64,000 bases of DNA from FEB-12 sp964503315 (GTDB lineage Bacteria > Zixibacteria > MSB-5A5 > GN15 > FEB-12). This document shows positions 7,801 to 15,438 of the stretch, in pieces (the stretch's first letter is position 1; each line of letters begins with the position of its first letter). The notes below the pieces were generated by a model. The model was given only the letters and a program-made list of their open reading frames with translations. It searched no databases and had not been told where the DNA came from. Made by a program: the position numbers and the translations under genes. The stretch lies in contig CAZCZL010000012.1 in the NCBI GenBank assembly GCA_964503315.1, positions 1 to 64,000 of the forward strand, read 5' to 3'.

Positions 7801-8211
7801 GTGTCTATAGAGATCGGCATCGATGTGGTCGATGTCGACAGGCTGATCCGAGAGATCGACAGGCAGCCTGAGATCATACATGATCTGTTCACCGACTCGG
7901 AACTCGCTGCAAGTCGGGCGACTGGTCATGCCAGCGCGTTCCTGGCTGGGTGCCTCGCGGTGAAGGAAGCCTTCCTCAAGGCCACCGGCACCGGGTTGCG
8001 CGACGGAATCGCATTTAGAGATATAGAAATAGTAAGTAACGCTGCAGGTATTTCCGGGATTCGCCTGCAGGGAAAACTCCGTCTTCGGTACGGCGATATC
8101 GCTGCCTCCGAGTGTCGGGTATCCGCCGCGTTCACTGACCATGTGGCTTGCGCTGTGGTAGCGTGGTCACAGGAGGGACGTAGTACGGATGAGCCATTTC
8201 GGAAGTTATGA
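7801..8211 (+). CDS. acpS: Holo-[acyl carrier protein] synthase
   Basis: Transfers 4'-phosphopantetheine from CoA to a conserved serine of an acyl carrier protein. The AcpS core is present: IGIDVVDVDRL with the Mg-binding Asp at the N-terminus, FTDSELA, and the second signature LAGCLAVKEAFLKATGTGL containing the catalytic/metal KEA segment; the C-terminal HVACAVVAW strand also fits. 136 aa is normal. Start GTG 7801 follows GGGAGAG. The 3' end overlaps the next gene by 23 bases, so translation is probably coupled. Placement two genes before a dedicated ACP gene suggests that ACP is its substrate, though it could be the cell's general AcpS. Confidence 0.92.
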   Translation: MSIEIGIDVVDVDRLIREIDRQPEIIHDLFTDSELAASRATGHASAFLAGCLAVKEAFLKATGTGLRDGIAFRDIEIVSNAAGISGIRLQGKLRLRYGDIAASECRVSAAFTDHVACAVVAWSQEGRSTDEPFRKL

Positions 8212-9892
8212 GAACCGCGTAACGAATTTCTCCTGGTCGCAGGCCGAACAGGAACTTGAGTACACGCCGGGGGGCGTCATCAACATCGGTTGGTATTGCA
8301 CCGACCGTATCTGCAAAAAGGGATTCGGACAGAAAAAGGCCCTCATCTGGGAAGGGACCAATGCCGAACCCAAAACCTACACTTACAACGATCTTCGACT
8401 CACCACCAACACCATCGGGGCATTTCTCCGCTCGCTCGGGATCAGGCCGGAAGACCGCGTTTGCCTCTTCATGGATCGTATCCCTGAGCTATATCTCGGA
8501 TTCCTGGGAGTCCTCAAGATCGGCGCGGTGGCACAGCCGCTTTTCTCAGCGTTTGGAGAAGAATCACTCTTTGTGCGACTCGATGACGCCAAAACGCGCG
8601 CCATCATCACCCAGCGCAAGCATGTCGGCAAGATCCGCAAGATCCTCGACCAGATGCCGTACCTTGAGCATATCATCGTGGTCGACCATGACGGCAAAAA
8701 GGAGCTGAAAGAACGGGAGATCGCGTTCTCGCTGGAGCACGCGACTCCGATCGAGAGCCTTGAGTGCCACCCGACCAAAGCAGAATCTCCTTCGGTATTG
8801 CACTACACATCTGGGACTACCGGCCGTCCGAAGGGAGTGCAGCATGTGCACTACTCCCTCATTTCGCAGTATCTCACCGCCAAATGGGTGCTCGACATTC
8901 ACGAGGATGACATTTATTGGTGCACCGCCGACCCGGGTTGGGTAACTGGAACTTCGTATGGCATTATCGCGCCATTCGCGCTCGGGGCGACCCAGTGTGT
9001 GCAGGATATCGGTTTCTCCGCGGACAACTGGTACAAATGGATCGAGAAACAGCGCGTGACGGTCTGGTATTCCGCGCCGACGGCGATCCGCTCGCTGATG
9101 AAAGCCGGCGATGAGATCGTGAAGAAGTATGATATGTCCTGCATGCGGCATCTCGCCTCAGTGGGCGAGCCGCTTAATGCCGAAGCGGTCATCTGGTCGC
9201 AACGCGTTTTCGACAAACCATTCCATGACACCTACTGGCAGACCGAGACTGGTTCAATAGTCATCACCAATTTCCCCGGCATGAAGGTAAAGCCCGGCTC
9301 AATGGGGCGCGCGTTTCCCGGCATCACGTCCTGCGTGCTCGACCTGAAGACCTATGAGCCGATCACTGAGCCGGGGCGTGTTGGTCTGATAGCGCTCAAA
9401 CCGGATTGGCCTGCTCTCATGCGCGGCTACTGGTGCAACCAAGAGACCTACAACAAGAAGTTCGTCAATGGATGGTATCTCCCCGGAGACAGATCATCCA
9501 TCGACAAAGAAGGGTACTTCTGGTTCGCTGGACGCGATGATGACATCATCAACACCGCGGGGCATCTGGTCTCGCCATTCGAAGTCGAGTCCGCGCTGCT
9601 GGAGCATCCATCAGTCGCGGAATCCGCCGTTGTCGCCAAGCCCGATGAAGTGAATATGGAAGTGGTGAAGGCGTTTGTGACGCTCAAGCCGGGCTTCACG
9701 GCCAGCGACGACCTCGAACTGGATATCATGAATTTCATACGGAAGAAGCTCTCCTCGCTGGCGATGCCGCAGGAGATAGAATATGTCCCGACCCTTCCGA
9801 AAACACGCAGCGGCAAGATCATGCGCCGCCTGCTCCGCGCGCAGGAGTGGGGGGAAGAGATCGGCGATATATCCACCCTGGAAAACGATTAA
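8189..9892 (+). CDS. Acetyl-CoA-synthetase-like acyl-AMP ligase (predicted ACP-loading enzyme)
   Basis: ANL-superfamily enzyme that activates a carboxylate with ATP and transfers it to a phosphopantetheine thiol. P-loop YTSGTTGRPKG at about 207-217; TADPGWVTGTSYGI, as in AcsA enzymes; YWQTETG near 349, whose Trp closes the acetate pocket of acetyl-CoA synthetases; GWYLPGDRSSID and GRDDDIINTAGHLVSP at the domain hinge; catalytic Lys in SGKIMRRLLR near 541. At 567 aa it resembles Bacillus-type AcsA. The pocket suggests a short acid such as acetate. Its place between acpS and an ACP gene (27 bases to the ACP start) suggests the acyl group may go to the carrier protein rather than to CoA (inference). 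Start ATG 8189 follows AGGAGGG. Confidence 0.85.
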   Translation: MSHFGSYENRVTNFSWSQAEQELEYTPGGVINIGWYCTDRICKKGFGQKKALIWEGTNAEPKTYTYNDLRLTTNTIGAFLRSLGIRPEDRVCLFMDRIPELYLGFLGVLKIGAVAQPLFSAFGEESLFVRLDDAKTRAIITQRKHVGKIRKILDQMPYLEHIIVVDHDGKKELKEREIAFSLEHATPIESLECHPTKAESPSVLHYTSGTTGRPKGVQHVHYSLISQYLTAKWVLDIHEDDIYWCTADPGWVTGTSYGIIAPFALGATQCVQDIGFSADNWYKWIEKQRVTVWYSAPTAIRSLMKAGDEIVKKYDMSCMRHLASVGEPLNAEAVIWSQRVFDKPFHDTYWQTETGSIVITNFPGMKVKPGSMGRAFPGITSCVLDLKTYEPITEPGRVGLIALKPDWPALMRGYWCNQETYNKKFVNGWYLPGDRSSIDKEGYFWFAGRDDDIINTAGHLVSPFEVESALLEHPSVAESAVVAKPDEVNMEVVKAFVTLKPGFTASDDLELDIMNFIRKKLSSLAMPQEIEYVPTLPKTRSGKIMRRLLRAQEWGEEIGDISTLEND

Positions 9893-9919
9893 CCTTACAT
9901 CCGGTTGACGGAGGAATAT

Positions 9920-10165
9920 ATGGATGAAATGAAAGATGTCGTATTGAAGTATGTGAGGAACGAATATCTCGAGGATGAGGATCAGGAGTTGGGGTATGAC
10001 ACCCCGCTGATCTCCGGCGGGATCGTCGACTCATTCTCAATGGTCTCTCTCAAGCGCTTTCTGGAGAACAAGTACAAGATATCGATACCCGATGACCAGG
10101 CGACCCCCGAAGCATTCGATTCGGTCAACAAGATCGTGACGCTGGTTCAACGGTTCGTCAAGTAG
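9920..10165 (+). CDS. Acyl carrier protein
   Basis: 81 aa and acidic, with the carrier-protein fold. The phosphopantetheine attachment serine is in GGIVDSFSMVSLKRFLE (about residue 37), with helix 3 and the closing VNKIVTLVQRFVK. The motif is DSFS rather than the DSLD/DSLG of fatty-acid ACPs, which is common in dedicated pathway carriers. Start ATG 9920 is preferred over TTG 9905 because GGAGG lies 5 bases upstream. Neighbours supply an activating transferase (acpS), a loading ligase and a possible acceptor enzyme (KBL-type synthase, 30 bases downstream). Confidence 0.9.
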   Translation: MDEMKDVVLKYVRNEYLEDEDQELGYDTPLISGGIVDSFSMVSLKRFLENKYKISIPDDQATPEAFDSVNKIVTLVQRFVK

Positions 10166-10195
10166 ATCCGGGCTTCCCGGGCAAAGGAGTCGGAT

Positions 10196-11443
10196 ATGAG
10201 TTTCAGCGCATCTGTCAGAACGATATACCAGGACCAGATCCATGGGATACAGGATGCCGGCCTGTTTAAGCAGGAACGGTTCATTCACTCACAGCAGGCG
10301 GCGGATATAGAGGTCGAGTTCCCGAACGGCGCGCCGGTGAAAAAGGTCATCAACATGTGCGCCAACAATTATCTCGGGATGTCGAGCCACCCCGAGGTAT
10401 TAAAGGCGGCGCGGGAAGGACTCGACTGCCGGGGCTACGGCATGTCTTCGGTCCGCTTCATCTGCGGCACGCAAGATATTCATCGTCAGCTCGAAGAACA
10501 GGTGACCGAGTTCCTCGGTACCGAAGCAACCATCCTCTTCCCGTCTTGTATGGACGCCAATGCCGGCGTCTTTGAGGCGCTCCTGACCAAAGAGGATGTC
10601 ATGATCGCCGACCGGCTCGTGCACGCCTCGATCATTGATGGCATGCGCCTCTGCGCCGCCGAGCAGGATTCGTTCAAGCATGGGAATATGGAACATCTCG
10701 AAGAGAAGCTCCAACTCCATGCCGACAAGCGGCTCAAGATGGTGATAACCGATGGTGTCTTCTCGATGGATGGCGACACCGCACGGCTCGACCAGATTGT
10801 CGCGCTCTGCGAGAAATATGACGCGATGGTTTTTGTCGACGAGTCGCACGCCTCGGGATTTATCGGCAAGACCGGCCGTGGGACGCATGAGAAATATGGT
10901 GTGGTCGGGAAGATCGACATCATCACCACGACATTTGGCAAAGCGCTCGGCGGGGCCTCAGGGGGCTGTGTCTCGGGCCGTCGCGAACTGGTCGAAATGT
11001 GCCGTCAACGGGCGCGGCCGTATCTCTTCTCCAATACAATCGCGCCAGTGGTGGTCTCGGGCGTGATGCGTGTGCTTCAGATTCTGTCGCAGAGCACCGA
11101 ACGTCGCGACAAACTGGAGAAAAACACTGAGTACTGGCGTCGCGGCCTTACACAGGCTGGCTTCGTGCTCAAGGAAGGCGACACGCCGATCGTCCCGGTG
11201 ATGCTCTTTAACGCGAAACTGTCGCAGGATGTCTCCCGCGATCTCTTCGATGAAGGGATCTACGCGATCGGGTTCTTTTTCCCGGTTGTCCCGCAGGGGC
11301 AGGCGCGTATCAGGACGCAGATTTCCGCCGGACACGAGATACATCATCTCGACAAAGCGCTGGATGCGTTTATCAGAGTTGGGAAGAAGTACAATATTCT
11401 CGGAAAGACAAAGCAGGAGATAATTGACATGTACGGAGCGTAG
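10196..11443 (+). CDS. kbl: Glycine C-acetyltransferase (2-amino-3-ketobutyrate CoA ligase) family
   Basis: PLP-dependent alpha-oxoamine synthase. The known reaction is 2-amino-3-ketobutyrate + CoA to glycine + acetyl-CoA, reversible. Strong KBL signatures: INMCANNYLGMSSHPEV, GMSSVRFICGTQDIHRQLE, ADRLVHASIIDGMRLC, VITDGVFSMDGD, VDESHASGFIGKTGRGTHE, and the Schiff-base lysine in TTFGKALGGASGG (about residue 249). 415 aa, with a ~15-residue N-terminal extension relative to E. coli Kbl. With tdh it completes threonine cleavage. Because an ACP and its loading ligase sit immediately upstream, acetyl- or acyl-ACP could replace acetyl-CoA (inference). Start ATG 10196 follows AAAGGAG. Confidence 0.88.
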   Translation: MSFSASVRTIYQDQIHGIQDAGLFKQERFIHSQQAADIEVEFPNGAPVKKVINMCANNYLGMSSHPEVLKAAREGLDCRGYGMSSVRFICGTQDIHRQLEEQVTEFLGTEATILFPSCMDANAGVFEALLTKEDVMIADRLVHASIIDGMRLCAAEQDSFKHGNMEHLEEKLQLHADKRLKMVITDGVFSMDGDTARLDQIVALCEKYDAMVFVDESHASGFIGKTGRGTHEKYGVVGKIDIITTTFGKALGGASGGCVSGRRELVEMCRQRARPYLFSNTIAPVVVSGVMRVLQILSQSTERRDKLEKNTEYWRRGLTQAGFVLKEGDTPIVPVMLFNAKLSQDVSRDLFDEGIYAIGFFFPVVPQGQARIRTQISAGHEIHHLDKALDAFIRVGKKYNILGKTKQEIIDMYGA

Positions 11444-11482
11444 CGATCTCCCCACGACGTTGGGCGCAACGTACTGTCTCTG

Positions 11483-11512
11483 CAAGGCCACCGAGTCGAT
11501 CCGGTGGCCTTG
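11483..11512 (+). terminator. Hairpin terminator after kbl
   Basis: CAAGGCCACC pairs perfectly with GGTGGCCTTG across a 10-base loop, 40 bases past the kbl stop. The T tract is weak (TGCTATTT), so termination may be partial. Confidence 0.6.
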
Positions 11513-11619
11513 TGCTATTTCATCCACTGATAACCGATCCACCGCCGCCTCATGCCAGCGAAAGCTGGCATCTACGCACATCATCTTGCCCGCAGGTCTT
11601 TTCTCCTCATCAACAAAAA

Positions 11620-11698
11620 GGCTTCGACTACGCTCAGCCCGAAGACCTTCAAAAATGTGATCTTGCAGCCAATTGGGCTGAGCGTAGTCGAAGCCCGA
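11620..11698. repeat. Inverted pair of dispersed TTCGACTACGCTCAGC repeats
   Basis: A copy at 11620-11642 and its reverse complement at 11675-11698 share a 21-bp perfect arm and could fold into one long hairpin with a ~32-base loop. Related copies occur at 15169-15196, 15293-15315 and 42501-42526. Confidence 0.85.
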
Positions 11699-11921
11699 TT
11701 ACTAGTCCCTATTTCGTCTACAAGACATCGTGGCAATCACCTATCCGGCTACCTATGAACAACTTACATCGACAGTCTCGGCACCATCCTCTCCCCTTGC
11801 TCTAAATAACTAACTCCCTATATTACGCCGACTTTTGGAGCGCCCACTGGAGAACAGGGTCCAAGATCGACCCCCGCAAAACCCTGTCCCTCCCGCCCGG
11901 AAGTCGTAAAGGAGTGTAGCT

Positions 11922-13157
11922 GTGCCACTGGATAAATTCATCCCCGCCCTCTCTGCCGAGATCGCGCAGATCGACAACGCCAAAACATCCAAAGCGAATG
12001 AACGAATAGTCGTCGAGATGCTTCCCGCCAACGGGAATCGCGGACCACGCTTCAAGCTTCAGGGATACGCAGATCGTGAGTTCCTGCGGATGAATTCGAA
12101 TTCCTATCTCGGGATGTCCTGCCGCCAGGTGGTGACACATGCCGAGGAGGAGACTGTCCGCATGTTTGGCGCGGGACCCGGCGCGGTTCGCTTTATCTCC
12201 GGCACCTACGAGCCGCATGTCGCGCTCGAAAAACGACTGGCGCAGTTCCATGGCCGCGAAGATTGCATGATCACCTCCGCGGCGTATACTTCGGTGCTCG
12301 GCGTGATCGTGTCACTCACGACCACCGAAACGATCATCCTCTCCGATGAACTGAATCACAACTGTATCATCAACGCGATGAAGCTCTCCCGCCCGAAAGA
12401 CAAAAAGGTCTACCGCCATGTTGATCTGGAGGATATGGAAGAGCAGATCATCGCCTGCGAAGGCCAGTGCGATACGCTGCTGTTGATCACCGATGGCGTC
12501 TTTTCGATGCGTGGGGTCTACGCGCCGCTTGATAAGATATCGGCGATCGTCGCGAAGCATGATCACCTCTTCCCGCGCGGAATCGTGCTGATAGTCGATG
12601 ACTCCCACGGCGTCGGCGCGCTCGGCGAAACCGGCCGGGGGACTGAAGAGATCTGCAAGGCGAATGGTGTCGATATTCTGGTCGCGACCCTCGGCAAAGC
12701 TTTTGGCGTCAATGGCGGCTATATCGTTTCGAAGAAAGAAGTGATCCGCTATCTGCGCGAGCGGAACCCGCTCTATATTTTCACCAACCCGATCACTCAG
12801 GGCGAGGCCTCGGCCGCTCTTGCCTCGATCAACCTGCTCGACTCAGCCGATGGCCGGAAATTGCTGGATCATCTGCACAAACTGGTCGCTATGTTTGAGA
12901 AGGGGCTGACTGATTTAGGCTACGAGACACTCTCCAGCCCGCATCCGGTGACACCACTGATGGTCCGCGACACGGCGAAGACCACTCGATTGGTTCAATA
13001 TCTGTTCGAAAATGGTATTCTGGCGACCGGGCTGAATTATCCGGTAGTACCACGCGGCGACGAACTGATCCGTTTCCAGGTCAACGCCGACCACACGGAG
13101 AGCGATTTGAAGTATGTGCTGGAGGTGTTGGGGAAGTTCAGAAAAGAGCAGTGGTGA
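11922..13157 (+). CDS. Second alpha-oxoamine synthase (KBL/SPT-like PLP enzyme)
   Basis: Fold-type I PLP enzyme of the family that condenses an amino acid with an acyl thioester (KBL, serine palmitoyltransferase, AONS, ALAS). Visible: RMNSNSYLGMSCRQVV, AVRFISGTYEPHVALEKRL, LSDELNHNCIINAMKLS, LITDGVFSMRG, VDDSHGVGALGETGRGTEE, and the PLP lysine in TLGKAFGVNGGYIV (about residue 259). The conserved HASI of KBL/SPT is HNCI here, so substrate choice may differ from the KBL upstream. 411 aa. Start GTG 11922 follows AAAGGAG by 7 bases. It lies 478 bases after kbl behind a terminator, so it is probably a separate transcript. The product is not predictable from sequence. Confidence 0.82.
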   Translation: MPLDKFIPALSAEIAQIDNAKTSKANERIVVEMLPANGNRGPRFKLQGYADREFLRMNSNSYLGMSCRQVVTHAEEETVRMFGAGPGAVRFISGTYEPHVALEKRLAQFHGREDCMITSAAYTSVLGVIVSLTTTETIILSDELNHNCIINAMKLSRPKDKKVYRHVDLEDMEEQIIACEGQCDTLLLITDGVFSMRGVYAPLDKISAIVAKHDHLFPRGIVLIVDDSHGVGALGETGRGTEEICKANGVDILVATLGKAFGVNGGYIVSKKEVIRYLRERNPLYIFTNPITQGEASAALASINLLDSADGRKLLDHLHKLVAMFEKGLTDLGYETLSSPHPVTPLMVRDTAKTTRLVQYLFENGILATGLNYPVVPRGDELIRFQVNADHTESDLKYVLEVLGKFRKEQW

Positions 13158-13168
13158 TCTAATTTCCA

Positions 13169-13189
13169 CCATAAATGGTGGGGTACGGA
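13169..13189. repeat. Left 21-bp inverted repeat flanking the AT-rich island
   Basis: The 21 bases beginning CCATAAATGGTGGGGT match the reverse complement of 15350-15370 at 20 of 21 positions. Directly after it, a second hairpin (CGGGTTCG with CGGACCCG) is visible at about 13210-13229. Confidence 0.75.
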
Positions 13190-13249
13190 ATACAAGAATT
13201 GTGCATGCCGGGTTCGAAGACGGACCCGCCCTACAGGGCTGCCTTCCTT

Positions 13250-14740
13250 CTATCGCTTGAATCGCCTCCGCAGAGCCAACAAAAATAGCGAAAGCAAGAT
13301 AACGGATAGCAGTACTTGTGTTGCCTGAATAAAGCTCTGGCCGGTAGTGAGCACTAAGTTCTTGTTACTTTGCAGCATCATAACGTTTGCGCTGTACAAA
13401 AGCGCTAACATGAAGTCATGCGATGATTCCGAGGGCACGCCACCGGGGCTACTGACTTGATGCCCTTCTATTGTGCCACTCACTGGAAAACCAGCGACAC
13501 TGTGTAACACAGATGCAAACAACCATAGCCCAATTAGCAACCACAATGGTCTTACATAATTTTCGCCGTACCTTGAGGAATATCTGTACAGCCAGAAAAG
13601 TACTAAGGTTGTTCCGTCTTTGATTGCATGCAGAACACTCGTGGTCAGCGATGCAAAGTGATAGTATCTAAGACACATCCAAAGTGGCGGTGACGCCAAC
13701 TTCGTGCGCCCGTCTTCTGCCAAACTGTTCCTCTTCACTGCAAGATGTTTTCGGCACTCCATCTCGCGTAGATGCCAATCACTTGCGCCAATGAAATCGC
13801 GTCTCGCCTCGTAATTGGCCTTCATTTGAATGTAGAGCTGGCAAAGTTGATTGATTTCTTCGCGCTCAAGATGATCCAACCCCGGTTGTCCACGTCGAAG
13901 GTCGATTTCGTCATATAACAATAATCTGCCGAGCTCCGGCCACTTAGGTGCGACAAAATAGACATTATCAATAATGGAAAACAAGAAAGAGGACCTAAGT
14001 AAGTTTGCCTCTATGAAAGTAGCAGAGTCCATTTGAGTGAAGTTTACCATTTGGAAACTGAGACTTGGGGACTCCTCCTTGCTATCGGGATAATTCGTGA
14101 ACTCAAAGTGACCACTGCAACGAAAACCACGAAATGAAACATTTGATGAGTGCAATGCTATAAAATTGCGATCGAATTTTTCATTCCCCTTGGATGTAAT
14201 ACTTACCGCAAATCTGTTACAATTGAACGTCGAATCACTGAAGTTTGCATTCGGACAATCTATATAAACGCCTGAAAATGGGAACTTTGGTAAGTCAAAA
14301 TGAGCATTGCTGAAGGATATGCTATCAGACAATTGGAATTTGCATGGGCCGATGAACTTTGTGGTACCCTCAAACCTCGACTTCTCGAACGTCGCTTTCT
14401 CCCCGCTGACGCTAATGCACTCAAAGAGTGTATTTCGTATGACTGCGTCGTCGAAAGTTGGATTACGGAGCGAGACGCTGAAAAATTGGCAGTCCTCAAA
14501 AGTAGTTCTATCAAATCGAACATCTGAGTACCCTTCCAGATGCTCTCTAAGGAATCTGAAGCCCACAAATCTTCGACCCGACAAGTCTAAGAAGGAACGA
14601 TTTCGCTTGCCAGCGTACTGAACCAATTCAGGTTCGTTACCGAGTTGAATGGCCCCTAACGAGTGCAATCCGCAGAATCGACCCTGGGTCTCTATTCCGC
14701 AAATCTTCCCATCAGACAGAACTACATCGCAAACGGGCAT
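13250..14740 (-). CDS. Pentapeptide-like membrane protein with N-terminal Cys/His motif
   Basis: Not recognised as a named protein. Order of parts: a short zinc-binding-like segment at the N-terminus (CDVV, then KICG, then FCGLH); ~250 residues rich in F/L-x-x-S/C-x-F steps such as VRFDRTTFEDCQFF and FEKSRFEGTTKF, like pentapeptide-repeat solenoids; a charged helical link; and two or three membrane segments (PLWLLIGLWLFASVLHSV; TQVLLSVILLSLFLLAL) at the C-terminus. Pentapeptide proteins with a terminal ion-channel-like domain have this plan. Base composition is visibly AT-richer than the surroundings, suggesting transfer. Start ATG 14740 follows AAGGGG; a GTG 30 bases upstream is possible. 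Confidence 0.7.
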   Translation of the reverse strand: MPVCDVVLSDGKICGIETQGRFCGLHSLGAIQLGNEPELVQYAGKRNRSFLDLSGRRFVGFRFLREHLEGYSDVRFDRTTFEDCQFFSVSLRNPTFDDAVIRNTLFECISVSGEKATFEKSRFEGTTKFIGPCKFQLSDSISFSNAHFDLPKFPFSGVYIDCPNANFSDSTFNCNRFAVSITSKGNEKFDRNFIALHSSNVSFRGFRCSGHFEFTNYPDSKEESPSLSFQMVNFTQMDSATFIEANLLRSSFLFSIIDNVYFVAPKWPELGRLLLYDEIDLRRGQPGLDHLEREEINQLCQLYIQMKANYEARRDFIGASDWHLREMECRKHLAVKRNSLAEDGRTKLASPPLWMCLRYYHFASLTTSVLHAIKDGTTLVLFWLYRYSSRYGENYVRPLWLLIGLWLFASVLHSVAGFPVSGTIEGHQVSSPGGVPSESSHDFMLALLYSANVMMLQSNKNLVLTTGQSFIQATQVLLSVILLSLFLLALRRRFKR

Positions 14741-14773
14741 GTACTCCCCTTGGCAGTGGCTCAATGTCACTAC

Positions 14774-15100
14774 TCAGTCATTAAACAGATCGTCGAACTT
14801 CTTCTTCCGGTTGTCTTTGGTTTCCGGGCCCTGGGTCGAAACGCCACCCGGGCGTTTCACCACTTCGCGAACTTGATAGACATCGCAGAAATTCGACTTC
14901 TCCTTCTCCACGATATTATTGTCGATCGTTTCGCGGCACTGGAAGCGTCGGGTCGGATCGAAGTGGCGACATCCGCGACAGCATCGCAGATCCGCGTTGC
15001 ACTGCGGGCAGGTATCGTTGCGGAAGACCTTGCCGGTGATGCCGGTCGGTTTCCCGCAGCTCCAACAGAGGAGCCCTTCGGTTGGCATGATAGGTGTCAT
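14774..15100 (-). CDS. Small zinc-ribbon protein
   Basis: 108 aa. Two treble-clef/ribbon-like metal sites: LLCWSCGKPTG with TCPQCNADL, and RCCRGCRHFDPTRRFQC plus a later Cys (NFCDVYQ). The acidic/basic C-terminal tail (KDNRKKKFDDLFND) looks unstructured. Small conserved proteins with this Cys pattern occur in many bacteria without an assigned function; a role in nucleic-acid or protein binding is only a guess. It lies 33 bases upstream of the pentapeptide-like gene on the same strand and may be co-transcribed. No strong ribosome-binding site precedes ATG 15100; ATG 15088 is an alternative. Confidence 0.75.
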   Translation of the reverse strand: MTPIMPTEGLLCWSCGKPTGITGKVFRNDTCPQCNADLRCCRGCRHFDPTRRFQCRETIDNNIVEKEKSNFCDVYQVREVVKRPGGVSTQGPETKDNRKKKFDDLFND

Positions 15101-15168
15101 GTCGGGAATATAATGGACAAGAGAATCGGATGCATCGGGAAAGTTGGGGGGGGCCAGGGGGTCCCCAA

Positions 15169-15315
15169 ATCGGGCTTCGACTACGCTCAGCCCGATTTGC
15201 GCAGAGTCCTGCCTACCTGCGGTAGATAGCTTCCAAACACGATCATACCGCCACCATTTGTGCGCATTCTCCGAGAGACTCTCAGTAGTAATTGGGCTGA
15301 GCGCAGTCGAAGCCC
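15169..15315. repeat. Second inverted pair of dispersed TTCGACT repeats
   Basis: A copy at 15169-15196 is nearly palindromic at its ends (ATCGGGCT...AGCCCGAT). An inverted copy with one substitution (CGCAGTCG) lies at 15293-15315. The 96 bases between them carry no gene. Confidence 0.85.
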
Positions 15316-15349
15316 CGACTCAAAACAATACTTGGCCCTGCACTTCCCC

Positions 15350-15370
15350 TCCGCACCCCACCATTTATGG
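15350..15370. repeat. Right 21-bp inverted repeat flanking the AT-rich island
   Basis: Reverse complement of 13169-13189 with one mismatch. The two copies enclose about 2.2 kb holding the pentapeptide-like gene, the zinc-ribbon gene and the dispersed repeats. Confidence 0.75.
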
Positions 15371-15375
15371 CAGGC

Positions 15376-15414
15376 AAAAAAAAGAGGCTTGGCGTTTCCC
15401 TAACACCAAACCTC
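15376..15414 (-). terminator. Terminator of the isocitrate dehydrogenase gene
   Basis: On the minus strand GAGGTTTGGTGT pairs with ACGCCAAGCCTC (two G-U pairs) and is followed by eight T, 24 bases beyond the idh stop. Confidence 0.88.
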
Positions 15415-15438
15415 AGAGGCCCCTCCACCGGTCGCGTC

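Larger units (their letters stand above)
11444..11921. other. Repeat-bearing intergenic region between kbl and the second synthase
   Basis: 478 bases, no supported gene. It holds the kbl terminator, a perfect 8-bp hairpin with GAAA loop (ATGCCAGC/GCTGGCAT, 11552-11571), and two inverted copies of the GGCTTCGACTACGCTCAGCC repeat at 11620-11698. The last 14 bases supply a ribosome-binding site for the next gene. Confidence 0.7.
15101..15438. other. Intergenic repeats and idh terminator
   Basis: 338 bases without a gene. It contains a G-rich run at about 15145-15163, two inverted copies of the dispersed TTCGACT repeat, the right-hand 21-bp flanking repeat, and the terminator of the isocitrate dehydrogenase gene. 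Confidence 0.7.

Noticed and set aside
7095..7892. Long open frame antisense to tdh and acpS
   Set aside because: Shadow of two strongly recognisable genes; no family features of its own.
11922..13157. Calling the second synthase a serine palmitoyltransferase
   Set aside because: The key HASI segment and other SPT-specific positions differ, and no other dedicated sphingolipid gene such as ceramide synthase is visible.
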